This document shows positions 16,284 to 24,349 of a stretch of 64,000 bases of DNA, one piece after another. The translations under genes were made by a program, and so were the position numbers. The stretch is from UBA2336 sp964404445. Lineage in GTDB: Bacteria > Bacteroidota > Bacteroidia > Cytophagales > Cyclobacteriaceae. The stretch is taken from assembly GCA_964404445.1 (NCBI GenBank), contig CAYOJW010000006.1, forward strand, positions 1 to 64,000, written 5' to 3'. Under the pieces are notes generated by a model, which had not been told where the DNA came from, did not search any database, and was given only the letters and a program-made list of their open reading frames with translations. How positions within the stretch are numbered: the first letter of the stretch is position 1; every line of letters starts with the position of its first letter.

Positions 16284-17219
16284 ATGAAAAACAGAACAGT
16301 ACACGCTTACGCTCCCGCCTCCATCGGCAACGTATCCTGCGGATTTGATGTGATGGGATTAGCCGTGGAAGCTCCGGGCGATGAAGTAATTATTACCTTA
16401 AACGATACTGGCATTGTCACAATAAAAAATATTGAAGGCGATGGCGGAAAACTTCCGCGCATTGCCGAAGAGAATACAGCCGGTGTTGCTGTGATCGAAT
16501 ATTTAAAAGCAATCAATAGCAAACAGGGTGCAGAAATTACGTTAATAAAAAATCTTCCGTTAGGCAGTGGCATGGGTTCAAGCGCTGCCAGTGCGGTAGC
16601 GGCAGTGGTGGCCATCAATGCATTGTTTGATAATCGGTTGGAAAAAAAAGAACTGCTTCCGTTTATCATGCAGGCCGAGTTTGTGGCGTGTGGTTCGGCT
16701 CATGCCGATAATGCCGCACCCAGTCTGTTGGGCGGATTGATTTTAATTCGTGATAACCATCCGTTGGATATTGTTGAAATCCCTACACCCGATGAATTAA
16801 TGTGCGTGTTGGTACATCCACACGTAGAAGTTAAAACACGCGATGCACGACAAGTATTAAAACCAAATGTTCCGTTGAAAGATGCTATTACACAATGGGG
16901 CAATACCGCAGCATTAGTGGCCGGCATGATGAAACCCGATTATGAATTAATCGGTCGGTCGTTACAAGATGTTGTTGCCGAGCCCGTGCGATCCGTTTTA
17001 ATTCCAAGCTTTCATACTACCAAAATAAAAGCGATTGAGGCGGGTGCATTAGGATGCGGTATTTCAGGTTCAGGGCCAACCATGTTTGCGTTTTGTAAAG
17101 GAAAAACCACTGCACAACGTGTAGGCGAAGTAATGCAACAACAATTTGCAACATTAGACTTGCAGAGCGAGGTTTATGTATCAAACGTTAATAAAGAAGG
17201 CGCGAAGATTATTGAGTAA
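16284..17219 (+). CDS. thrB: Homoserine kinase
   Basis: A 311-residue GHMP kinase that phosphorylates homoserine. The ATP-binding motif PLGSGMGSSAASAVAAV and the C-terminal GSGPTMFAFC motif are typical of the family. The N-terminal VHAYAPASIGNVSCGFDVMG is the ThrB form. It lies between thrA and thrC, which fixes the role. The gap to thrA is 81 bases and holds the palindrome at 16212. Confidence 0.95.
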   Translation: MKNRTVHAYAPASIGNVSCGFDVMGLAVEAPGDEVIITLNDTGIVTIKNIEGDGGKLPRIAEENTAGVAVIEYLKAINSKQGAEITLIKNLPLGSGMGSSAASAVAAVVAINALFDNRLEKKELLPFIMQAEFVACGSAHADNAAPSLLGGLILIRDNHPLDIVEIPTPDELMCVLVHPHVEVKTRDARQVLKPNVPLKDAITQWGNTAALVAGMMKPDYELIGRSLQDVVAEPVRSVLIPSFHTTKIKAIEAGALGCGISGSGPTMFAFCKGKTTAQRVGEVMQQQFATLDLQSEVYVSNVNKEGAKIIE

Positions 17220-17246
17220 ATAAGTACAACCCTTTGCGCTCTTTGC

Positions 17247-17260
17247 GTCTCTGCGGTTAA
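17247..17260 (-). repeat. Dispersed spacer word (copy 2)
   Basis: The exact reverse complement of the 14-base word at 11736-11749, embedded in a TTTGCGCTCTTTGCGTCTCTGCGG-like thrB-thrC spacer. Confidence 0.5.
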
Positions 17261-17271
17261 AAAATACAATT

Positions 17272-18600
17272 ATGAATTATTACAGCACAAATAACAAAGC
17301 CGATCGGGTAAGTTTAAAAGAAGCCGTATTAAAAGGTCTTGCTCCTGATAACGGTTTATACATGCCCGAATCGATACCCGTTTTACCAAACGTATTCTTT
17401 AATGACTTACACTCGAAATCGTTTCAAGAAATAGCGTTTGATGTAGCACACGCATTTTTAAAAGATGATATTTCTTCAGTCGACCTCAAAAGAATCATTG
17501 AGCATACTGTTTCGTTTGATGCACCTTTAGTTGAGGTTGAAGAAAACGTATTTGCGTTAGAACTTTTTCACGGCCCCACACTGGCGTTTAAAGATTTTGG
17601 TGCACGGTTTATGTCGCAATTGCTGGGCTACTTCGCGAAAGAAGAAAAACGTGAGATTGTAATTCTCGTGGCCACATCGGGCGACACGGGCAGTGCCGTA
17701 GCCAATGGTTTTCTGAATGTGCCCGGCACAAAAGTGGTTGTGCTTTACCCTTCCGGAAAAGTGAGCGACATTCAAGAGAAACAATTTACCACACTCGGGC
17801 AAAACATTACAGCATTGGAAGTTGACGGCACCTTTGATGATTGCCAGCGTTTGGTAAAGCAAGCTTTCTTAGATGAAGAACTCACTAAAAAGTTTTTCCT
17901 GACATCGGCCAACTCCATTAACATCGCGCGGTTAATTCCGCAGTCGTTTTATTATTTCTACGCTTGGTCGCGATTAAAGAATAAAAGCAATGTTGTGTTC
18001 TCTGTACCGAGTGGAAATTTTGGAAACCTCACGGCCGGGTTAATCGCGAAACGCATGGGGTTACCCATTCAACATTTTGTTGCTGCAACCAATGCCAACG
18101 ACATCGTTCCGGCATATCTACAAACTGGAATTTTCACCCCAATGCCATCGCAGGCAACCATCAGCAATGCTATGGATGTAGGTAACCCCAGCAACTTTGC
18201 CCGCATGATGGATTTGTTTGACAACAACATCGAACGAATCAGACAAGATATTACCGGTTATGCGTTTACCGATGATGAAACGAAACAGGTTATGCGCGAA
18301 GTGTATCAACAAAAAAACTATATACTTGATCCTCACGGGGCCGTAGGGTATTTAGGTTTGAAAAAATTTATCGGTCTGCCCAAAGGTCAGACCTCTGGTC
18401 AGACCTTTGATGCAACAGGCGTGTTTCTGGAAACGGCTCATCCGGCCAAGTTTTTAGAAGTTGTAGAAGAAACGCTGAACACACACATTCAGCTTCCTGA
18501 AAAACTTGAGGCATTTAGTAAAAGAGAGAAGAAATCCATTCGCTGTTCAAAAGCGTTCAGCGATTTTAAGACGAGCCTTCGGGGTATTTTATCAGCCTGA
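17272..18600 (+). CDS. thrC: Threonine synthase
   Basis: A 442-residue PLP enzyme that converts O-phosphohomoserine to threonine. The PLP lysine is K107 in FHGPTLAFKDFGAR; the phosphate-binding loop is ATSGDTGSAVA. Near residues 370-379 the motif GLKKFIGLPKG runs into GQTSGQTFDA before the conserved GVFLETAHPAKF. At DNA level (18381-18408) this segment is a repeated AGGTCAGACCT word like intergenic palindromes, so it looks like a small in-frame repeat insertion in a surface loop. It is the last gene of the thr operon. Confidence 0.94.
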   Translation: MNYYSTNNKADRVSLKEAVLKGLAPDNGLYMPESIPVLPNVFFNDLHSKSFQEIAFDVAHAFLKDDISSVDLKRIIEHTVSFDAPLVEVEENVFALELFHGPTLAFKDFGARFMSQLLGYFAKEEKREIVILVATSGDTGSAVANGFLNVPGTKVVVLYPSGKVSDIQEKQFTTLGQNITALEVDGTFDDCQRLVKQAFLDEELTKKFFLTSANSINIARLIPQSFYYFYAWSRLKNKSNVVFSVPSGNFGNLTAGLIAKRMGLPIQHFVAATNANDIVPAYLQTGIFTPMPSQATISNAMDVGNPSNFARMMDLFDNNIERIRQDITGYAFTDDETKQVMREVYQQKNYILDPHGAVGYLGLKKFIGLPKGQTSGQTFDATGVFLETAHPAKFLEVVEETLNTHIQLPEKLEAFSKREKKSIRCSKAFSDFKTSLRGILSA

Positions 18601-18610
18601 CCGGAGGCAC

Positions 18611-18648
18611 AAGGCGTCAAGACACTTTGAAAGTGTCAGACGCCTTTT
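18611..18648 (+). terminator. thr operon terminator built from a palindromic repeat
   Basis: Nested stems: AAGGCGTC (18611) with GACGCCTT, and inside it GACACTTT with AAAGTGTC, followed by TTTT. The outer AGGCGTC...GACGCCT arms belong to the same repeat family as 22789-22822 and 44051-44087. It works naturally as a terminator for thrABC. Confidence 0.7.
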
Positions 18649-18690
18649 AATGGAAAAATTAGATAGCGCACATGGTTTGAGTTGCCTGCG

Positions 18691-19698
18691 CTATTTGATC
18701 ACTACGCTAAACGTGCAAATGTAGTTTCCATCGAACAGGATATGCGCAGTGTACTGTCCTTTTGAAGTAAAGGTGTGTTGAAATGAGAGTTTTGTTTCTG
18801 AATTTTGAACAGAAATCACTCTTGGTGTTGTATGGCCACTTGAATGAACGAGTAGCAACTCTGCTTTTTCAACGAACTTACTGTTCTTAATAAAATTAAA
18901 ATCAACTACCTGATTTTTAATTGTATATATGATGAAAGAGTCGGGAGAAATTGCAGTAACCCCATAATCGTAAATTCCTGTATAGGTTAGTGGTCTGATT
19001 AAGAACTTATCGAGCGATGGTTTCAAATCCAATAGTATATAGTTTGTATCTAACGGATAGTGATTACGAATGAATAAGGCAGGGTCGGCCAAGAAATAGG
19101 AAGCATCGAATTTTTTAATAAAAACCCTGTTCTGTAAATCAATCGCACCGCTCGACCATGTTGCGTCACATAAGTACCATTTATTATTGAGTAGAACGGC
19201 ATTCCATGAGTGATTTGCCACACCACTTCCGCCAATGTTAGCTTTTGCAGTTCGCCCGTAACCGTCAACAATAGTAACGGTAATGCCGGCATGATGTGCA
19301 AGTTCACGGACTAAGTATGCGTATCCTGTACAAACTGTTTGATGTTTGTTAACCAGAGCTTTAAACACCTCTTTGCTGAATTCTGTATTCCATGCTTTAA
19401 GATCATTAGCGTTCTTAATCTTTTTTCGTTTGCGACTATTTTTTGTGTATAGTGTATAATCATTCTCGATATTACGGCTTACCCAACTGTATATGGATCT
19501 GAATTTTTCTACTGGAGTAGAAAGCGGACTTGTAAGTTTGTCTGACAGATTTTTTATATCAAGTAATGTGTAGTCGGTGTATAGTGCGGCAATACTATCG
19601 GCTTTTGTAAAATCAATATGATCGAAATCCGTTATTTGCCCATGTAACGCTGTAAAGGAATAGAGCCAGCTAAGTATTGTTATGATGCAGATCCTCAT
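18691..19698 (-). CDS. Exported transglutaminase-like protein
   Basis: A 335-residue protein with a signal peptide (about 1-20) and a transglutaminase/protease-like core. The catalytic triad is visible as C123 (TVCTGYAYLV), H163 (NHSWNAV) and D178 (CDATWSSG). The C-terminal 130 residues are a beta-rich region of unknown fold. Proteins of this type in Bacteroidota may cut or crosslink peptides in the periplasm or at the surface; the substrate is unknown. It is 15 bases downstream of the next minus-strand gene and may be co-transcribed with it. Confidence 0.75.
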   Translation of the reverse strand: MRICIITILSWLYSFTALHGQITDFDHIDFTKADSIAALYTDYTLLDIKNLSDKLTSPLSTPVEKFRSIYSWVSRNIENDYTLYTKNSRKRKKIKNANDLKAWNTEFSKEVFKALVNKHQTVCTGYAYLVRELAHHAGITVTIVDGYGRTAKANIGGSGVANHSWNAVLLNNKWYLCDATWSSGAIDLQNRVFIKKFDASYFLADPALFIRNHYPLDTNYILLDLKPSLDKFLIRPLTYTGIYDYGVTAISPDSFIIYTIKNQVVDFNFIKNSKFVEKAELLLVHSSGHTTPRVISVQNSETKLSFQHTFTSKGQYTAHILFDGNYICTFSVVIK

Positions 19699-19713
19699 TT
19701 ACAAATGACTAAA

Positions 19714-20433
19714 TCAAAAAAGATCTGTTAGTTTGTGCCATGCCTTTTTTAGAAAGGATTGTTTGGGTGTATAAAGTTCAGTAATAGCTACCTCACCCAT
19801 AATGTCCATATCCATCTCCATGCTTAATTCAACAACGAGAAGATCATGATTTGGAATGGTAATTTCTTTGGTTTTTAAGCCGATGAAGTAAAAGGCAAGA
19901 ACATCGCCTTTTTTAAGCTTTTGAGGAAATTCAAACTTACCTTCAATATCTGTTTGTGTCCCTACCGTAGTGCCTTTAAGTACAACACTTACTCCCGGTA
20001 AAGGAGCATTATCTTCTTCTGATCGCACAATACCTCTTACAATGTAGTCTGTTTTCTGAACAGGTACTGCTGTGGGTGTTTGTGTTTGATACGTTTCCGA
20101 GAGGACTGATGTAGGTATTTTTTGCGTAAATCCGGGCTTACTGATGATCATCAGCAATAAACTAATGATGCCTGCTTTTAACAATGTAAACCCTGTATTT
20201 ATTTTTACTGGTTCAGCATAAGAATATGTTTTAATCTGATTGAGTTTAAAACGTCCGCAAACACCCGATGATTTGGTTTGTAGAAAATTGAAGATGTCGC
20301 TATCACTGGCGGATGTAAAATCAACAACCACTTTACGACACGAGTCACAAAAGCGGCCTTTTTCAGAAGGCGTAAACGCATTCCAGTTTTCCGAACAGGG
20401 ATTGGCTATTGATAGGCTAAAGTCTTTTTTCAT
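19714..20433 (-). CDS. Membrane protein with Cys-rich N terminus and carboxypeptidase-regulatory-like domain
   Basis: A 239-residue protein. The N-terminal 80 residues carry C13, C29, C32 and C58 in a pattern (NPC..W....GRFCDSCRKVVVDF) like a small zinc-binding module. One hydrophobic segment lies at about 84-100, then a CarboxypepD_reg-like beta-sandwich (about 128-205, IVRGIVRSEEDNAPLPGVSVVLKG), the domain also seen at the N terminus of SusC proteins. The layout suggests a cytoplasmic metal-binding head and an exported sandwich, but function is unknown. Confidence 0.65.
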   Translation of the reverse strand: MKKDFSLSIANPCSENWNAFTPSEKGRFCDSCRKVVVDFTSASDSDIFNFLQTKSSGVCGRFKLNQIKTYSYAEPVKINTGFTLLKAGIISLLLMIISKPGFTQKIPTSVLSETYQTQTPTAVPVQKTDYIVRGIVRSEEDNAPLPGVSVVLKGTTVGTQTDIEGKFEFPQKLKKGDVLAFYFIGLKTKEITIPNHDLLVVELSMEMDMDIMGEVAITELYTPKQSFLKKAWHKLTDLF

Positions 20434-20638
20434 AGAATTAATTTTTAACTATGATGTGCAGGTTGCTAAAATTCCATAATGTTTTTGAAATTTTTAAACG
20501 AATAAGTTTAAAGGTATAGAAATATCGAATTTGTTGAGAAAAAGGCCATTTGTGGTGTTATTGATTAGTTCGATCGGGGTCGCTGCGCAGACCTACACGA
20601 AGAGGATGGCAGAGTTTTCCGGCATAACAGGAAATCAG

Positions 20639-20646
20639 TATATTTG
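20639..20646 (+). promoter_or_regulatory. -7 box for the second toxin-antitoxin pair
   Basis: TATATTTG matches TAnnTTTG exactly and lies 23 bases before the antitoxin ATG. No clear -33 TTG is present at the usual distance. Confidence 0.4.
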
Positions 20647-20669
20647 CCTTGTAGCAATCGACTTGCTGT

Positions 20670-20870
20670 ATGACAGATATTCAATTATATACGCAAATAT
20701 CTTCTTTGCCTGATAGTCTGAAAAAAAAGGCTTCTGACTTCATCAATGCTTTGTTAAAGGACTCAAAGCCGAAAACAAAAGCGCGTGTACCCGGTAAGGC
20801 AAAAGGTCTTGTTATTATGAAAGATAATTTTGATGACCCTATTGAAGGGTTTGAAGAATACTCCAAATGA
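20670..20870 (+). CDS. DUF2281-type antitoxin
   Basis: A 66-residue protein whose N-terminal helix-rich half (LYTQISSLPDSLKKKASDFINALL) and C-terminal DDPIEGFEEY tail match the short antitoxins usually labelled DUF2281. Its stop overlaps the start of the PIN toxin gene by four bases (ATGA). Neutralisation of the toxin is inferred from this coupling. Confidence 0.75.
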   Translation: MTDIQLYTQISSLPDSLKKKASDFINALLKDSKPKTKARVPGKAKGLVIMKDNFDDPIEGFEEYSK

Positions 20871-21253
20871 ACCTGTTGGTAGATACGCATGCGGTAATCT
20901 GGTTTATTACTGATGATAATAAACTACCGAAAAGCACAAGACAGTATATTGAAAACAAAGACAACAACTGTTTTATTAGCCTTGCTTCGTATTGGGAAAT
21001 TGCCATTAAATATTCTTTAGGAAGAATGTTTATCGAGAAAGATCTGGCTGATATTTTTGATATTATTGAAAAATCCGGATTTGAATTACTGCCGGTTACG
21101 ACAAATCATATTTTAGTCAATGCCCAACTGGAATTTCATCATTCTGACCCTTTCGACCGTATAATAATAGCTCAGGGAATTGTTGAGAAGATGACTATCC
21201 TTAGTAAGGATAGCCTGTTTAAAAACTATCCTGCAAAAACGATATGGTTTTAA
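20867..21253 (+). CDS. PIN-domain toxin
   Basis: A 128-residue PIN domain with acidic residues in LLVDTHAVIWFI, ASYWEIAIKYSLG and HHSDPFDRIIIAQ, the arrangement of the PIN subgroup paired with DUF2281 antitoxins. It probably cleaves RNA. It is not closely related to the PIN toxin at 11301, since the length and motif details differ, so the two pairs look independently acquired. Confidence 0.82.
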   Translation: MNLLVDTHAVIWFITDDNKLPKSTRQYIENKDNNCFISLASYWEIAIKYSLGRMFIEKDLADIFDIIEKSGFELLPVTTNHILVNAQLEFHHSDPFDRIIIAQGIVEKMTILSKDSLFKNYPAKTIWF

Positions 21254-21298
21254 AGCCCCAACGTTTCAGGCGTCTGTAATAGTCTTTTACTTCCTTTA

Positions 21299-21670
21299 TT
21301 AAAACATTCCGTTTTCGTTTACCATATTTTCAGGAACAGCCTGTCCAAAATCCCAAAGCTCAACAATTTTGTTGTTCTCAAAGCGGAAAATGTGAATTAC
21401 CGCTGCTCCCAAATCGTTTTTTGTTTGTCTGACATGAGAATGAACCGCAGCCAAATCTCCGTCTTCCAATGCTCTTTGAATTTCAAAAAGTTTATCGGGA
21501 TTTTTCTTTCCGTTTTCTTCCATTGCCATCATCAACGTATGTCCGTCCCCTTTGAACCAAGCGTTATGATGTTTAAAACTGTCCGCAATATATAATTCAA
21601 ATGCTTTTCGTGATTGTCCTTTGGAAGCAAGTTTCAAAAAGTCTTGTGCAATTTCTTTCTTTGTTGCCAT
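21299..21670 (-). CDS. SnoaL/NTF2-like protein
   Basis: A 123-residue protein with the NTF2-like cone-fold signature: an N-terminal helix (KKEIAQDFLKLASKG), YIADSFKHHNAWFKGDG, then VHSHVRQTK and IHIFRFENNKIVELWDFGQ. Such proteins are often predicted SnoaL-like polyketide cyclases, but enzymatic function is unknown here. I use the internal ATG (21670) because the preceding seven residues are unconserved. It stands alone on the minus strand between a toxin-antitoxin pair and the hydroxyproline operon. Confidence 0.7.
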   Translation of the reverse strand: MATKKEIAQDFLKLASKGQSRKAFELYIADSFKHHNAWFKGDGHTLMMAMEENGKKNPDKLFEIQRALEDGDLAAVHSHVRQTKNDLGAAVIHIFRFENNKIVELWDFGQAVPENMVNENGMF

Positions 21671-21814
21671 ACTTAGTTGGTTTTGTAACAAATCTAAAAA
21701 TATTCCTTTTGATCAGTTTTGCATACGATAACAAATCGAATACTTGTTTTGAAGTTAATAAGAAAATCTGTTTAAACAGCCTGAATTTGTACGTGTTTAA
21801 CCGTAGCAATCCGT

Positions 21815-21823
21815 TATCTTTTG
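21815..21823 (+). promoter_or_regulatory. Possible -7 box of the hydroxyproline operon
   Basis: TATCTTTTG is one base longer than TAnnTTTG and lies 20 bases before the first gene. It is the only promoter-like element in the spacer. Confidence 0.25.
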
Positions 21824-21843
21824 TACATTACAAAAAAATATAA

Positions 21844-22767
21844 ATGTATATGAAAATTACATGGGAAGGTGTTTTTCCAGCAGTAACCACAAAATTCACG
21901 AACGACTATTCGCTCGATTTAAAAGCATTTGAAGTTAACCTGAATGCGCAGTTGGCTGCAGGTGTTAACGGCATTATCATTGGCGGAACCTTGGGCGAAG
22001 CCAGCGTGCTTACACATACCGAAAAAAACGAACTGTTAAAGTTTACGCTCGAAAAAGTTCAGGGCAAAGTTCCGGTAGTGCTAAACATTGCCGAAGGCTC
22101 AACGGCCGAGGCAGTAAAAATTGCTGAGTCGGCTTCGCAGGCCGGGCTTAGTGGTTTAATGGTGTTGCCTCCGATGCGCTACAAATCCGATCACCGCGAA
22201 ACAGTAGAGTATTTTAAAGCTATTGCGCAAGCTACCAATCTGCAAATTATGATCTATAACAACCCGGTAGATTATAAAGTAGAGGTTACGCTCGATATGT
22301 TCGAAGACCTTACAGTATGTAAAAATATTGATGCCGTTAAAGAATCGACCCGTGATGTGGTAAATGTTACGCGAATGATTAACCGCTTTGGTGATCGGTA
22401 CAACATTATGTCGGGTGTTGACCCGCTGGCGATGGAAAGTTTAGTGCTGGGTGCAAAAGGATGGGTAGCCGGTTTGGTGTGTGCCTTCCCGAAAGAAACA
22501 GTAGCCATTTATAAATTAATTAAAGCCGGTCGGATTGAAGAAGCCGTAGCCATTAACCGTTGGTTTACCCCGTTGTTAGACCTCGACATTCATAGTAAGT
22601 TAGTGCAATACATTAAGCTGGCCGAAGCCGAAGCCGGAATTGGTACCGAAACAGTACGTCCGCCACGACTAACATTAATCGGCAGCGAACGCGAAGCAAT
22701 CTTAAACGTGATCCGTACAGGATTGAAAAACAGACCTGCGCTGCCAGGTGATTTGAATATTGGATAA
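21844..22767 (+). CDS. DHDPS-family lyase, probable pyrroline-4-hydroxy-2-carboxylate deaminase
   Basis: A 307-residue TIM-barrel protein of the dihydrodipicolinate synthase/NAL family. The Schiff-base lysine is in DAVKESTRD and the tyrosine in MIYNNPVDY; GGTLGEAS is the N-terminal carboxylate-binding motif. Lysine biosynthesis is less likely because the next three genes encode hydroxyproline catabolic enzymes. In that pathway a DHDPS-like enzyme deaminates 1-pyrroline-4-hydroxy-2-carboxylate to 2-oxoglutarate semialdehyde. The start could also be the ATG at 21850. Confidence 0.82.
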   Translation: MYMKITWEGVFPAVTTKFTNDYSLDLKAFEVNLNAQLAAGVNGIIIGGTLGEASVLTHTEKNELLKFTLEKVQGKVPVVLNIAEGSTAEAVKIAESASQAGLSGLMVLPPMRYKSDHRETVEYFKAIAQATNLQIMIYNNPVDYKVEVTLDMFEDLTVCKNIDAVKESTRDVVNVTRMINRFGDRYNIMSGVDPLAMESLVLGAKGWVAGLVCAFPKETVAIYKLIKAGRIEEAVAINRWFTPLLDLDIHSKLVQYIKLAEAEAGIGTETVRPPRLTLIGSEREAILNVIRTGLKNRPALPGDLNIG

Positions 22768-22788
22768 TAACTGGACTTATTCACGAAC

Positions 22789-22822
22789 AGGCGTCAAGAC
22801 GGCTTAAAGCCGTCAGACGCCT
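22789..22822 (+). repeat. Dispersed AGGCGTC palindrome (copy with GGCTTAAAGCC core)
   Basis: Outer arms AGGCGTC/GACGCCT enclose GACGGCTT/AAGCCGTC. The element including its left flank (from about 22769) is closely similar to the reverse complement of 44051-44100. It lies after the first gene of the hydroxyproline operon without a U-tract. Confidence 0.7.
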
Positions 22823-22862
22823 ATCTGGTTTAAACTTTTGCAACAACAAAATATTTTTAACC

Positions 22863-24332
22863 ATGTTTAATACACAAGCGATTGACCGTGTAATGCAACA
22901 TGCTGAAACGGCCTTTCAGCAATACAAAAAAACTGATCCGGTAAAGCGTGCCGGTTTTTTAAAAACCATTGCGGCAAACATCGAAGCGTTAGGCGACCAG
23001 CTTATTCAAACGGCCATGCACGAAACCAATCTGCCCGAAGCGCGCCTGAAAGGTGAACGTGCCCGAACCGTAAACCAACTCATAGCATTTGCCGATATGT
23101 TAGAAGCTGGCGATTGGGTACGGGCAAGTATTGACACCGGTAACCCCGAACGCACACCGGTGCCGAAACCCGATTTACGAAAAATGCTTTTTCCGGTTGG
23201 GACTGTTGTTGTATTTGGTGCGAGTAATTTTCCGTTTGCATATTCAACAGCAGGTGGCGATACCGCTTCGGCTTTGGCAGCCGGATGTCCGGTAGTGTTG
23301 AAAGCACATCCTGCACATCCTGAAACATCAGGTATGGTGGCACGTGCCGTTTACGATGCCATCCGCCAAACCAATATGCCCGAACATACTTTTCAGGAAG
23401 TTACCGATTCGAGCCTCGAAGCGGGGCAACACTTAGTGAAACATCCGCTTACAAAATCGGTGGCGTTTACGGGATCGTTTCAGGGAGGTAAAGCCTTGTT
23501 TGATCTTGCTGCACAACGCGAAGAACCTATCCCGGTGTTTGCCGAGATGGGCAGTATCAATCCCGTACTGATTTTGCCTGATGCTTTGCGCGACAGGCAG
23601 GATTTGCCAACCGTTGTTGCGGCTTCGGCTTTGCTGGGTGTTGGGCAATTTTGTACAAACCCGGGATTGATATTTGTTCCGGAAACGGATCATACACCAG
23701 CGTTTTTAGATAAGCTCGCAACTGAGTTTACAAAAGCACAAGCCGGCACCATGTTGCACGAAGGTATTGCAACAGCTTACCGGAAGAAATCAGAAACAGG
23801 TCTTGCACAACAGGGAGTAAAGAAAATTGCGCAGGGTGCAAGCGGCAACCCGTTGCAGGCTGTACCCTTGCTGGCAACGGTAAGCGCTGAAGCGTTTACG
23901 CAAAATCCCGTACTGCGCGAAGAAGTATTCGGGCCGTATTCATTAATTGTAACGTATAAAACCGAACAGGAATTAAACCAGGCCATTCATGCCGTTAGCG
24001 GACAGCTTACTGCCAGCGTGTTTGGTTCGGTTAAAGAGTGCGCGGCTTATCAAACCGTTTTGGATGCGTTGCACGAACGTTGCGGCCGCTTTATTTTTAA
24101 CGGTATGCCAACAGGCGTTGAAGTGTGTAGGTCAATGCAACATGGCGGGCCGTTTCCGTCAACAACCGACAGCCGGTTTTCATCGGTAGGACTTGATGCG
24201 GTTTATCGGTTTGTGCGTCCCGTAGCTTATCAGGATTTCCCGCAAAGTCTGTTGCCCCCGGCATTACAAAATGAAAACCCGTTGAATATTTTACGTTGTG
24301 TGAATAACATCTGGACACGCGACCGGATATAA
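22863..24332 (+). CDS. 2-oxoglutarate semialdehyde dehydrogenase (aldehyde dehydrogenase family)
   Basis: A 489-residue NAD(P)-dependent aldehyde dehydrogenase. The catalytic cysteine is in GVGQFCTNPGL and the general-base glutamate in FAEMGSINPV. The FCTNPG form and the MGSINP motif are typical of 2-oxoglutarate semialdehyde (2,5-dioxovalerate) dehydrogenases. In the operon it would oxidise the semialdehyde made by the upstream deaminase to 2-oxoglutarate. The 95-base gap upstream contains the palindrome at 22789. Confidence 0.88.
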   Translation: MFNTQAIDRVMQHAETAFQQYKKTDPVKRAGFLKTIAANIEALGDQLIQTAMHETNLPEARLKGERARTVNQLIAFADMLEAGDWVRASIDTGNPERTPVPKPDLRKMLFPVGTVVVFGASNFPFAYSTAGGDTASALAAGCPVVLKAHPAHPETSGMVARAVYDAIRQTNMPEHTFQEVTDSSLEAGQHLVKHPLTKSVAFTGSFQGGKALFDLAAQREEPIPVFAEMGSINPVLILPDALRDRQDLPTVVAASALLGVGQFCTNPGLIFVPETDHTPAFLDKLATEFTKAQAGTMLHEGIATAYRKKSETGLAQQGVKKIAQGASGNPLQAVPLLATVSAEAFTQNPVLREEVFGPYSLIVTYKTEQELNQAIHAVSGQLTASVFGSVKECAAYQTVLDALHERCGRFIFNGMPTGVEVCRSMQHGGPFPSTTDSRFSSVGLDAVYRFVRPVAYQDFPQSLLPPALQNENPLNILRCVNNIWTRDRI

Positions 24333-24349
24333 TCTTAACTTCATAGATT

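Noticed and set aside
20531..20713. 60-codon frame upstream of the second antitoxin
   Set aside because: It starts at a non-ATG codon, runs through the -7 promoter box and overlaps the antitoxin start in another frame.
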